Positions 1 through 8,977 of a stretch of DNA of 64,000 nt are shown one piece after another. A program made the translations under genes and the position numbers. Origin of the DNA: Prasinococcaceae sp. CCMP 1430 (Eukaryota; Prasinodermophyta; Palmophyllophyceae; Prasinococcales; Prasinococcaceae); NCBI GenBank assembly GCA_013416795.1, contig RQSC01000028.1, positions 460,342 to 524,341 of the forward strand, in the 5' to 3' direction. The notes beneath the pieces were generated by a model that was not told the origin of the DNA, searched no databases, and worked only from the letters and a program-made list of their open reading frames with translations. Position 1 is the stretch's first letter, and every line of letters begins with the position of its first letter.

Positions 1-184
1 TTTTTAAAAAATTTGCCGCCAAAAACCGGCGTCGCCCGGCCGGCGGCCGGGGCCGGCGGCCCTGCGGCGGGGGGCGCGGGGCAGCGCGCGTGCGGTTTGA
101 CGTACGAGCACGGCGCTGATAAGCTCGCCCGTGGGTATATTTAACATCACTTTCAGAGTATTTGTGGTTGTTGGATGTATTTTG
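1..184. other. Left-edge flank, no gene resolved
   Basis: An AT-rich start (T and A runs) is followed by GC-rich DNA, then by a short AT-richer stretch just before the first candidate ATG at 185. No conserved coding segment is seen on either strand. It is probably the 5' flank of the first gene. Confidence 0.4.
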
Positions 185-1849
185 ATGGTGCGTACCCAAT
201 CCGCGCGGCGATTGCACCGCGCGCGCCGGCGCGCGGGCCCGACTCCGGCCGCACGCATGACGCAGCGCACGGACGTGGCGCTGGCGTCGCTGGCGGAGGC
301 GTCTCGCGAGGCGTTGCTGGACCTACTGGCCGAGAACGCCGACTCGGTTGCCGTCGAGGAGCTTGCGGACGGAGATGCAGCCACGAAAGTTCCCACGGAG
401 GCCACCGACGGCGCGCCGGCGCCGCGCGGCGAGGACGTCGACGCTGACGAGGAGTACTCCGACGCGAGCGGGTACATCCTCGAGGAGAGCGACGAAGAAA
501 GCGTCGTGGATATGGCGCAGCCGCAGGAGGATGCGGGCGCGGGCGTGCAGCAGCAGGAGAGGAATGGCCCAGACGAGGGCACAGAGGCGCCCGCAGCTGC
601 GGTAGATGGCGCGGAGCGCTCCCTGGCGGCCGTGTGCGGCTACAAGGGCGTGGTGCCAGTGCCGGGCGTGAGGCCGGTGCCCACTCCCGCCGCTGTCGGA
701 CGCGGCAAAGGAAGCAAGCCGCGCCAGCTCGAGTCGGACTCGCGGCTTCTCGCTCCCACCCTGAGCGCGAAGATTAGGGCGCAAGAAAACACGAGGGGCG
801 GCGCACGTGGCGACGGCACGGACGCCGCAGCAGCCACGCTGGTCGCGCTCACGCTCGAGGGCGCCAGCGAGGCTTCGGAGGGTAGCATCAAGCTGCCAGC
901 GCTCGCACAACGCGTGCTCGACCGCCACCCCACCCTTGTGGCTCGACTGAGCGCGTCCGCCGCTGCTACCGCGCGCAAGCGTCCCTCTGCATGGGCAATT
1001 CGCGCGGCCGAGGACTTGTACGACGACCGCTACGCCGCGGAGGTTGCCGACCTCGAGGGTGCGGGTGCGGCAGCAGCGCGCTCGGCGTCCGAGGCCGGGG
1101 CAGTCAGCTCCGCGCCCATGGTTGCGTTCGTGAGGCGGCGCGCCAAGAAGGCCTTCGGCGTCCGCGCGCTGTGGGAGCGCCACGTGTGGGAGCTCGCGCT
1201 CAGCATGGAAACCCTCGCGAATGGTCCGCCGGGTGCCGAGGCAGACGCAGCCTCGCTGTTCTTTCAACTGTGGCACCCCGACACGCCGCGCGAGGCAATC
1301 ACGTTCTTCCTGTTCGCCAGGCAGCACCTGCTGCGCACGCTGAGCCGCGCGGTGTCGCCCGTGCGCACTCGTCCTGCCAGCGGAGGCGCACGCACGGGGG
1401 CATCGGGTGTTCCGGTGGCGCAGGGCGGGGGTGCGGCGCTGCTGCTCGCGCGGCCATCGTTGCGCTCCGAGGTTGCGGAGGGCGTCGTGGCTGCTTCGAT
1501 GGGCTCCGCTCCCAGGCTCATGCGGGTGGTCATGCGATTGGTCAAGGGCAGCAGCGACCAGCCACGCGGCTACGCCGGTGGCAACCGTGGCGGGTACATG
1601 GGTAGCCACACGTTGCTGCGTCTGATGGTGTCAGCCTTTTTGGGCGTCGAGCCAGTGCACGGCCCCAGTGACGAGGCTAAAGCGGAGGAGGCATCGCCCA
1701 GCGCGTCCTCGCAGGGGCGTCATGAGACTGACGCGGCCGCGCACGCCGAGGGTGGGAACATTTCGCAGCACGAGACGGTGATGGGCGCAGTCTCGACTCA
1801 GGCCGGTGCCGTGCTCAAGGCGCTCGGCAATTGGGCGGTTGAAGCCTAG
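185..1849 (+). CDS. Uncharacterised protein, possibly flagellar-lineage helical module
   Basis: A single open frame of 554 codons from ATG 185; a second in-frame ATG is at 257. I do not recognise a named family. The first 24 residues are rich in Arg and Ala (MVRTQSARRLHRARRR), like a mitochondrial presequence. If the gene starts at 257 that leader is lost. Residues ~30-150 are acidic and low in complexity. A helical stretch follows: a WAIRAAEDLYDDRY segment (~260), FVRRRAKKAFGVRALWERHV (~314-333) and AITFFLFARQHLL (~375). These resemble a helical repeat recalled from uncharacterised proteins of flagellate eukaryotes, but this is weak. No catalytic motif is seen. The gene is tail-to-tail with a kinase 96 bp away, so the transcripts may overlap. 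It is real by length, composition and continuity; the function is unknown. Confidence 0.6.
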   Translation: MVRTQSARRLHRARRRAGPTPAARMTQRTDVALASLAEASREALLDLLAENADSVAVEELADGDAATKVPTEATDGAPAPRGEDVDADEEYSDASGYILEESDEESVVDMAQPQEDAGAGVQQQERNGPDEGTEAPAAAVDGAERSLAAVCGYKGVVPVPGVRPVPTPAAVGRGKGSKPRQLESDSRLLAPTLSAKIRAQENTRGGARGDGTDAAAATLVALTLEGASEASEGSIKLPALAQRVLDRHPTLVARLSASAAATARKRPSAWAIRAAEDLYDDRYAAEVADLEGAGAAAARSASEAGAVSSAPMVAFVRRRAKKAFGVRALWERHVWELALSMETLANGPPGAEADAASLFFQLWHPDTPREAITFFLFARQHLLRTLSRAVSPVRTRPASGGARTGASGVPVAQGGGAALLLARPSLRSEVAEGVVAASMGSAPRLMRVVMRLVKGSSDQPRGYAGGNRGGYMGSHTLLRLMVSAFLGVEPVHGPSDEAKAEEASPSASSQGRHETDAAAHAEGGNISQHETVMGAVSTQAGAVLKALGNWAVEA

Positions 1850-1945
1850 GAGCAAACCAGCGAGCGCGCCACGTCGCGTATAAATCGTCGTGCAATTAGT
1901 CCGATAGAGCGCCCCGGGCGGGACACAGGCATTGCGCACGCGCGG

Positions 1946-3028
1946 TCACATGTTCGGCACGTTCCGAAGTGCCGCGAGCACCTCGAGCGCGGTGGGCCTC
2001 TCGCCTGGTGTATGCGCGGCGCAAGTCTCGATGATGTCACGCAGCTCGCGCGGACAGCTCAGCGGCTGGGGCGGGCGCTCACCGGCGCACACGCGTGTCT
2101 TTATGTCGGCAGGCTCGACTCCGTCCCACGGGCACTGTCGCGCCACGAGTTCCCACAGCACCATGCCCAACGCGTACACGTCGCTCGCGGGAGAGGCCGC
2201 CACGCCCTGACTGAACATTTCGGGCTGCGCAAGTGCCCGCGTGCGTACGCGAGGTGTCAGCGCCCGCTTCCCGCACTCCTGGCAGCTCGCCGCCTCGAAT
2301 CGGGGCCCATCGCGCTCGCGCGCCCACGCGCGCGAGCGAGGCGCGCGCGCCCGCACCGCCATGTACGCTGGTGTGCCCGCACCACGCTTCTTGCCAGACG
2401 CGAGGCCGAAATCGGCCAGTTTGCAGCGCCACGCGCGGTCGACGAGCACGTTTGCGGGTTTCAGGTCTTGATGCACCACAGCGGGTTGCCTGTTGTGCAG
2501 GTACGCCAGCGCGCGGCAGATGTCCGAGCCGACTTCCTGCGCGGCAGCGCGGCGCCGCGGCAGCAGCACGCCGTGGGAGCGTCGTGTGTGTGTCGTGGTA
2601 AGTGCTCTTGGTATTGCACGGGGCACGACCCCACGCGCACGCTCAGTCACAGATGGGAGGCATGCGTGCGAGCTCACGCTCACCTTGATGCGCTTACGAT
2701 CAACGTCGATCTGCGACGCGTGCAAGACCTCGTGCAGCGACTTGGGCAAGTACTCGAAGACGAGGCGCAGCTCTGACGGCGGCTCGGTGACAGCGCCGAG
2801 CAGCTGCACCACGTGCGGGTGGCGTAGGTCGCGCAGAGCGAGTAACTCATCGTCGAACTCCGCGCGCGCGGCCGCGGCGTCGTCGGCACCCGCGCCGAAG
2901 AATCGCTTCACCGCCACGGGTGTCGACAGCCACATGGCCCGGTGCACCGTGGAGTAAGCGCCACCGCCGACGCGCTCGCGCTCATCGAGCTCGGTCGCGT
3001 CGATCGCGAGGCGCGCGAGGGACGACAT
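1946..3028 (-). CDS. Small TKL-like Ser/Thr protein kinase
   Basis: Exons on the minus strand: 3028..2684, 2536..2357 and 2224..1946, giving about 267 residues. The two introns (147 and 132 bp) have GT-AG ends and are phase 0. Splicing rebuilds the kinase APE motif across the second intron (GTPAYMA|PEMF), which strongly supports the model. Kinase motifs in order: a Gly-rich loop VGGGAYSTVHRA, VAVKRFF with the ATP-binding Lys, HQDLKPANVL (HRD with Arg changed to Gln, catalytic Asp kept), LADFGLA, APE, and SDVYALGMVLWELV. The protein is almost nothing but a catalytic domain and should be active. The DLKPANV loop and YALGMVLWEL fit the tyrosine-kinase-like group. The substrate is unknown. It is head-to-head with CEP120 across a 640-bp GC-rich spacer. 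Confidence 0.85.
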   Translation of the reverse strand: MSSLARLAIDATELDERERVGGGAYSTVHRAMWLSTPVAVKRFFGAGADDAAAARAEFDDELLALRDLRHPHVVQLLGAVTEPPSELRLVFEYLPKSLHEVLHASQIDVDRKRIKVSVSSHACLPSVTERARGVVPRAIPRALTTTHTRRSHGVLLPRRRAAAQEVGSDICRALAYLHNRQPAVVHQDLKPANVLVDRAWRCKLADFGLASGKKRGAGTPAYMAVRARAPRSRAWARERDGPRFEAASCQECGKRALTPRVRTRALAQPEMFSQGVAASPASDVYALGMVLWELVARQCPWDGVEPADIKTRVCAGERPPQPLSCPRELRDIIETCAAHTPGERPTALEVLAALRNVPNM

Positions 3029-3668
3029 GCCCGCGCGCCCGCCCGCCCCGGATCTGCGGGCCGGCAGCCGGCCACGCACATGCGCCGCAGCGCGCACGCG
3101 CTGTGGCCCACCGCATCCCGCCTGCGCCCCCCCCTCCCGCCCCCTTCCAATCCCCGCGCCCCGCCCCTGCCGCACCGCCGCCCCTCCCTCCGCCCGCGGG
3201 GAGGCCGCCGTGCTTGCTGCGTGCGCCCCACATCGGGATCGAGGCGCGCCACCGCATTCATGGTTTTTCGAATTCGCGTGGTATCGTCGCCGGCGGCGCC
3301 AGCCTCGCTCGCGCGCGCGCGCGGCGCGCGCGCGCGCGCGCGGGGGAACCAGAACCGGAACCATTTCTTCTCCGCGCTTCTGTCTCGGCGATGCGGGTGC
3401 GGATTGAAAGACGCGGAAGCCGGGCATTTCGACGCGCGGGTGCGTGTCGCCCTTCGAGTTTTCGCGCGCGCGCGCGCGCGCGCGCCACACCGCGCGCGTG
3501 GTCGGGCGCGCGCGCGGAGACAGGGGGCAGCAGAGGCTCGCCTGGCCGGGGTCCCCGCGGCTTCGCCCGAGCGAGCAGAGGCAGGAAGAGGGGGCGCGGG
3601 CGAGCTCCGCCCCGCCTCCCCGAGCTCGCGCGACCGATGCCCGCGCGCGCGCGCGTGCCTGGGCCGGC
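3029..3668. promoter_or_regulatory. Divergent spacer between kinase and CEP120
   Basis: A 640-bp head-to-head intergenic region. It contains two alternating GC dinucleotide tracts (about 3305-3342 and 3463-3484), which could form Z-DNA, and an AT-richer stretch around 3255-3285. No gene is seen. It should carry the promoters of both flanking genes, but no TATA-like element is obvious. Confidence 0.4.
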
Positions 3669-6600
3669 ATGGCGCGCGGGGCGGGCGACGTGCCGCTCGT
3701 GCTGCGCGTGCGCGTGCGCGAGGGGCGCGGCTTCCCGGAGGCTCCGGGCGCACAGCTGATCGACCTCGCCTCCGGCTCGCCCGAGGGCGCGCTCGACGGC
3801 GCCGAGGCGTACTACGTCAGCTGCGAATTCAACGGCGAGCTCTGCGAGACGGCGGCGGTCGCGCGGCCACGGTGGGGCGGCGAGCGCGGCGAACTTGAGT
3901 GGCGGCTCAGCAAGGGCGAGCTCCGCCGCTGCCTGGCAGGGGGCGGGCAGGCCAAGCTCGTGTGCTGGCTCAGGCGCGGGCCGGCTTCCTGGGAACAGCT
4001 GGGATGGCTTGTGCTCGACATGAAGAGCGCACGCGCCAACGCCGACCGGATGGCAACCGGCGAGGACGGTGCTGACTTCGGGCGGTGGTACCCGCTCACG
4101 GGCAGCGGCCGCCAGGGCGCCGCCCTCGCGCAGCTGCGTGTGTTTCACTCGCTCGAGGAGGACTCCCTCGCCATGTGTGAGCAGGAGGACACCCAGCCGC
4201 TCGGCGGGAAGGAGGACGCCCCCGAAGCCGCACGAGGTGGCGCTTCCGACGGCTTCGAGATCGAGGAGGTGGCCGCGACCGAAGTTGACAACCTGGCAGA
4301 CGCGTGGTGCAACGCCTCGGTGGAGGAGTACGGCGACGAACCCGCCATGGCCGGAGATGACGCGGCCGCCGCTGCCGACGTCGTTACCGAACGCGCGCAC
4401 GAGGCTGCGCGTAGCAGCGACAGCGCGGCCGCGCACGCGCCCGAGAGGGTGGCCGAGGCCGAGGCAAGGGCTGAGATGACGGACGAAGCCGGTACGGGCG
4501 CTGAGGACGACGCAGACGCCGAAGCGGCGATCGTCGAGGCTGCCGAGACAGGCGCCATAATGGCCGCTGCAGCGACTGGGCCGCGCCTAGAGCCCGGCCC
4601 CGCCGCTTCGCCGCCGCCGCGCGCCAGCAGGCTGCCCGCACCCGGATTTCTCGCGGCGTCGGTAGACGTCGCAATCGCCGAGGTGTCCTCGACCGTCGCT
4701 GAATTAGCATCCGAGGTCGCCGACGACGGCGTCGCTGAGGGGGCAGATGACAGCTTCCACGTTGAGTCCACGCCAAGGCTGAACATGCCACCCGAAGCGT
4801 TCCTCTCGATTCTCGACTCGGTGATGGGCGCGCCGTCGCCGGCGCTCGTTGCATCGCCCGCCGCCTCGCCGCCGGTAAGCGCCGAGGCCGCGGGCGACGA
4901 GGTCAAGGCCGATCCCGCCGAGGTTGAGGCGCAACCTCCGGCGCCGCCGCCCGCGGCTGTGGCTCTCGAGGTGGACGGCAGCGCCGACAGCGCCGTGCTG
5001 ACAGGAGCGCTTCGCGAATCAGCAGCGGCCGCACTGAGCGCCCACGCAACTGTGACGTTGGGTGTGGTCGACAGCGCAGGCGAAGGTGGCGAGGGCCTCG
5101 CCGAGAGCGAAGGTCTCGTTGCGCCCGTCGTGGATGCTCCCGAGCCCGCGGCCGAGGCTGTTCCCGAGGTTGAGGCCGCGCCGGTGGCGGGCACGAGCCT
5201 ACCGCCCGCGCCTGGTCCGCCGATCTCGCTGCTGCCGCCCGCGAGCGAGATGGCGTCGGCGGCGCTGGTGCCGGAGGCACCCGACGCTATCGGCCAAGGC
5301 ACCGCCGCGAAGACCGCCACGCCCGGGGACGACTCCGAGCTGGCCTTCACTTTTTCGGTGGCAGTGCCAACATTCCGCGCGTCCAAGAAGCTGCCAATGG
5401 CTTCCGCCAAGGTGTACACTCGCATCATTTTGCCGGCCGGCGTCGTGGGCAAGGGCAGGGCGCCCGTGCGCAGCGCGCCGCCGGCGGACTGCTCGCGCGG
5501 CGCACAGGTAGCGCTCCCAAACTCGGCCGCCTCGGTGGTCTTCGATTCGTCGGTGGTGCACGTGGCTCGCTCGATCGTGCGCGAGCAGTCGATGAAGGTC
5601 GAGGTGTGGCACAGGGACTCGCTACGCGCGGATTCAATGCTCGGCGTTGCGTCGGTGAATTTACAGCCGCTGCTCACAGCAGCGAGCGCCGAGGGCTCGG
5701 CGGCGGTGCTCGCCAAGGACAAAGGGAGGGCTGTCGAGGTGGGCAAGCTGCACGTTGTGCTCGCCCTAGACGCTGCGCCCAAGGCGAGCCCCAGCACAGC
5801 CGCGACCAAGAGGACCAAGACGTCCAAGGCCGCAAGCGTCGCAGTGACGCCCGGCGCTGCGGCGAATCCCGCACTGTCAACGGCGGCACCCGCGCAGGCG
5901 GTCGCAGCCGCGCTGCCGACCGCCGCCGCGATGGCCGCCGCCGACGCAGTGGCTGCGTCGGCGCACACGTTCGGCGTTGCACCTGGTGCGGCTGCGCCTC
6001 CGCCGCCTGCACCACCCGCAGGCATCGCCTCGGCGGATTTCGGCGCGGCATGGGAGCTGGAGATGTGGAAGGACGCGGAAAAGGCGCGCTTCACCGCAGC
6101 CATGCGCGAGCGCGAGCTTGCGCGCATGGACGCGCTGGAGAAGGCCTGGCGTGAAGGAGCTGAGGCGGGCGAGGTCGACATCGCGGAGCGGCGGGCGGCA
6201 GCGGCTGAAGTCGAGCGGCAGGCGCGCAAGACGCTCGAGCGGGCGCGGGCGCACGAGCGCGAGGCGGCCGCCCTCGCAGAGACCGCGCAGCTACGCCACG
6301 ATGCAGCCGAGCGCGAGATGCACGCACGCATCGCCGAAACCACGGCGGCCGCAAAGCGCGCCAAGGCCGAGGCCGCGAGCGCCGTGGACATCGAGCGGAG
6401 CCGTGCAAAAGAGGCCGTGCGCCTGCGCACAGCCGCGGAGGCGCAGCTCGAGGCGGAGCGCAAGCGCCTGGTTGCGCTCGAGAGCGAGTTCGACGAATAC
6501 CGTGCCAAGCAGCGCGCGACGCCCGAGGTGGCACTTCGCGCGGAGGTGGCCAGCCTCAAGGAGCGCCTGGCTGAGACTGAACGACGGCTCGATACCACCG

Positions 6601-7631
6601 TCAAGGCGAAACGCAGGTACAAGGCGCACCTACGCACGGTGGTGCTCGAGCTAGGTCGCACGCAGCAGAAGGTGGTGGCCCAGGAGAAGGTCAAGTTGCG
6701 TGACCTTTCCGCGCGCGCGGACGTCGAACGCATCGCAGGCTACGCGGGCCGCCACGCAGATGGCCTCGAGGCCGAGCGCGTGGAGCTCTCTGACATGCGC
6801 GAGCGCTTGCAGTCGCTGCGCAACGCCATCGAGGGCACGCTCGCCGACGATTCGGACAGCCGCGCTGCGGCGGCAGCCGCGATGGTGGCGGCCAAGCGCG
6901 GTGACACGCAGATGCCCACGGCTGCGGACGCGATCGAGGCCATGTTCATGCCGGAGCCCTCGCCCACGCCGGCTACCGCCTCTCCGCCGCCGTCTGCGCC
7001 GCCATCGGCCGTACCTCCGCCGTCTGCGCCACCGTGCGCCTCGGCTGGGGCAGATGAAGAATGTGCGGATGCGCAGCTGCGCGAGTCAGCAACGGACGCC
7101 GAAGGCGTCGCAGGAGCGCTCGACGGTAGGTTTGAACAGGCCGAAGTCGAGGCGACCTCGGTGGATATCGAGGCCGCGTCCCATGACGAGGCCGAAATGG
7201 CAGAGAGCGCTGGCGGCGGGCAACCCGCGCCAGCGTCACCCAGGAGCCCTGTTCAAGCGGCGGCCGCCGGGTCGCCCTCGTCGTCGGTGCCGCCTACGCC
7301 ACCGCGCAGCGCTCGCAGCAGCGTGGACGCCGGCGCGAGCGCAACCACCTCGAGCGCCGCCGGCGCTGCCGCACCAGCGCTGGCTCCGCTCCGGGGGAAG
7401 GCCGCCGCGCGCGAGGCCATTCGGCTCATGCGCGAGCGCTCCGCCTTGCTGGCAACCGGCGCGTACGCCGCCGATGACCCGCTCATCGTGGAGCTCGAGG
7501 GCAAAATTGCCGATCTGTCGGGCAGCGCCGAGGCGGCGTCACCGCCTGAGGGCAAAAGGCAGGGCGCCGCCAGAGGAAGGTCGGCTGCGCAGAGAAAGGA
7601 GCGCGGGCCGCAGCTGGTAGCAGGGGCATAA
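3669..7631 (+). CDS. CEP120: CEP120-like centriole assembly protein
   Basis: A single open frame of 1320 residues from ATG 3669 (human CEP120 is about 990). The N-terminal C2 domain (~8-165) has the family pattern: LVLRVRVREGRGFPEAPGA, GWLVLDMKSARA, and RWYPL, matching CEP120 GYIVLDL and KWYQL. A second C2-like region (~555-705) contains MKVEVWHRDSLRADSMLGVA, as in the DUF3668 part of CEP120. After a Pro/Ala linker a long coiled coil (~794-1060) starts with WELEMWKDAEKARF and RELARMDALEKAWREG, again close to CEP120 order and spacing. The ~390-residue linker between the C2 domains is acidic, Ala-rich and unconserved. CEP120 acts in centriole elongation, so this implies an organism that builds basal bodies at some stage. 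No introns are seen. Confidence 0.88.
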   Translation: MARGAGDVPLVLRVRVREGRGFPEAPGAQLIDLASGSPEGALDGAEAYYVSCEFNGELCETAAVARPRWGGERGELEWRLSKGELRRCLAGGGQAKLVCWLRRGPASWEQLGWLVLDMKSARANADRMATGEDGADFGRWYPLTGSGRQGAALAQLRVFHSLEEDSLAMCEQEDTQPLGGKEDAPEAARGGASDGFEIEEVAATEVDNLADAWCNASVEEYGDEPAMAGDDAAAAADVVTERAHEAARSSDSAAAHAPERVAEAEARAEMTDEAGTGAEDDADAEAAIVEAAETGAIMAAAATGPRLEPGPAASPPPRASRLPAPGFLAASVDVAIAEVSSTVAELASEVADDGVAEGADDSFHVESTPRLNMPPEAFLSILDSVMGAPSPALVASPAASPPVSAEAAGDEVKADPAEVEAQPPAPPPAAVALEVDGSADSAVLTGALRESAAAALSAHATVTLGVVDSAGEGGEGLAESEGLVAPVVDAPEPAAEAVPEVEAAPVAGTSLPPAPGPPISLLPPASEMASAALVPEAPDAIGQGTAAKTATPGDDSELAFTFSVAVPTFRASKKLPMASAKVYTRIILPAGVVGKGRAPVRSAPPADCSRGAQVALPNSAASVVFDSSVVHVARSIVREQSMKVEVWHRDSLRADSMLGVASVNLQPLLTAASAEGSAAVLAKDKGRAVEVGKLHVVLALDAAPKASPSTAATKRTKTSKAASVAVTPGAAANPALSTAAPAQAVAAALPTAAAMAAADAVAASAHTFGVAPGAAAPPPPAPPAGIASADFGAAWELEMWKDAEKARFTAAMRERELARMDALEKAWREGAEAGEVDIAERRAAAAEVERQARKTLERARAHEREAAALAETAQLRHDAAEREMHARIAETTAAAKRAKAEAASAVDIERSRAKEAVRLRTAAEAQLEAERKRLVALESEFDEYRAKQRATPEVALRAEVASLKERLAETERRLDTTVKAKRRYKAHLRTVVLELGRTQQKVVAQEKVKLRDLSARADVERIAGYAGRHADGLEAERVELSDMRERLQSLRNAIEGTLADDSDSRAAAAAAMVAAKRGDTQMPTAADAIEAMFMPEPSPTPATASPPPSAPPSAVPPPSAPPCASAGADEECADAQLRESATDAEGVAGALDGRFEQAEVEATSVDIEAASHDEAEMAESAGGGQPAPASPRSPVQAAAAGSPSSSVPPTPPRSARSSVDAGASATTSSAAGAAAPALAPLRGKAAAREAIRLMRERSALLATGAYAADDPLIVELEGKIADLSGSAEAASPPEGKRQGAARGRSAAQRKERGPQLVAGA

Positions 7632-7957
7632 TGCACGCGCTCTATCATTGACTACTCATACCCCAACAGGCCACACGGCACGCGCGCTTCTCCCTGTGGC
7701 GGATCGTACAGAACACGATCGTGTTACGCGCTCACGCGACGCGACGCGGCGACGCGTCGCGAGAGGCATGGATCCCACCCAGATCCCACCCAGCCGTGCG
7801 CGGCCGCGCGCGGGTGCGGCAGTGCTCGTGAAATGCCGCCGCGCGCGGCAGATACAGCTGTAGCTGCTAGCTGCGTGGTCCCCCCCCCCCGCCCCCCCCC
7901 GCCCAGTGGCAGACAATCGCACGAAACAGGAGGGCTGCCCAGTGCCGCGTCCCCACC
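7632..7957. other. Convergent 3' spacer with poly-C tract
   Basis: 326 bp between the stop codons of CEP120 (+) and the light-harvesting gene (-). It contains a run of Cs broken by single Gs at about 7879-7904. No gene is visible. Confidence 0.4.
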
Positions 7958-8963
7958 TTAGTAGAGGCTGCCGATGCTGGTGAAGATGTTGTTGTGCGTG
8001 GGGTCGGCAAGGTGCTTGGTAACGTTGGCGTACGCACCCTCGCCAGTCACGGTAGCCTGGAAGACGCAGCCCAGCCACGCCACCATCGCGAGGCGCGCGT
8101 GCTTGATCTCCTTGAGCTTCAGGTCGGCCTCGTCGTACCTTCACGGGCGGTGCGCGCGCGCGCGGCGCGTGTCAGCGGGCGGCGGCGCAGCATCGATTCC
8201 GCGGCATGGCAGCACGACAGGCCAACCAGGCCTGCGCAGGACTAAGACGCACGCGCACGCACTTGTCGACCATGCCGAAGGGGTCGAAGCGGCCGCCCGG
8301 GTAGAGCTTGGGCGCGCCCTCGAGCTCCGGGAAGGGGTTGGGGATCTTCTCGGCCTCGCCGAAAGGCTGCAGCCCCGTGCGGAAGATCTCGGCGAAGCCC
8401 ATCAGCAGGATCTCGTGGAAGAGGAGGTAGCCGAAGTAGTAGTACGAGCCGGTCTCCTCGGGCGCGTTCTGGCCGGCGATCGCGAGCGGGAACGCATCGA
8501 TGAGCGCCGAGCAGTCATCGGGCGTGCACAGGGAGCCCGCCTCGTACCTACAGGCCGCGGCCAAGCGCGCGCGCGGGCGCGCGCAAACACCGGCGCGGGA
8601 GGGAGCACGCACGCGTGAGCCTCTGGAGCCAGCGCGAACGGTCCGGATGCGCGCATGGCGAGCGCGCGCGGCGACGCTGCGCGGGGGCAGCGCTCGGGCG
8701 CCAACGCATCCGCGCCGCTCGGCACTCACCAGGGAATGCCGGTGAACTGCTCCTGCGTGAACACGCCGGCGACAGCGAGCATGGCGAAGCGGCCGTGGAT
8801 GAGCTCGCGCTCGGCGTTCTTGCCGGTGGTGTCGTAGTCAGGCACGATGGGCGACTTGCCCGGACCGCCCGGGTACGTGCCGAACTCGGGGTACTCGCTC
8901 TTGAACACCCCGTACGCGGCGCACGTGCGCGCGCGGCGCGCGGCCGGCGCGGCAGCGCGCGCG
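7958..8963 (-). CDS. Light-harvesting chlorophyll-binding protein (5' exon missing)
   Basis: Three exons are clear on the minus strand: ~8963..8730, 8547..8263 and 8138..7958. The introns (182 and 124 bp) are GT-AG, and both splices restore codons (GIPW|YEAG and MVDK|YDEA). LHC features: helix 1 ELIHGRFAMLAVAGVF with the chlorophyll-ligand Glu and Arg, a middle helix YYYFGYLLFHEILLMGFAE, YPGGRFDPFGM, and helix 3 LKEIKHARLAMVAWLGCVFQ. It ends HLADPTHNNIFTSIGSLY. The ending and YPGGRFDPFG resemble photosystem I antenna proteins (LHCA/Lhcr) more than fucoxanthin types. The mature N-terminus runs upstream to a stop at 8975-8977, with an Ala/Arg-rich stretch and a possible acceptor at 8964. The exon carrying the Met and transit peptide was not found. 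It acts in the thylakoid membrane. Confidence 0.85.
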
Positions 8964-8977
8964 CTGAGCGAGGACTA

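Noticed and set aside
4145-6733. Long (862-codon) antisense reading frame within CEP120
   Set aside because: Ser/Ala-rich shadow of a very GC-rich gene, with no conserved motif; the plus strand encodes a recognisable protein.
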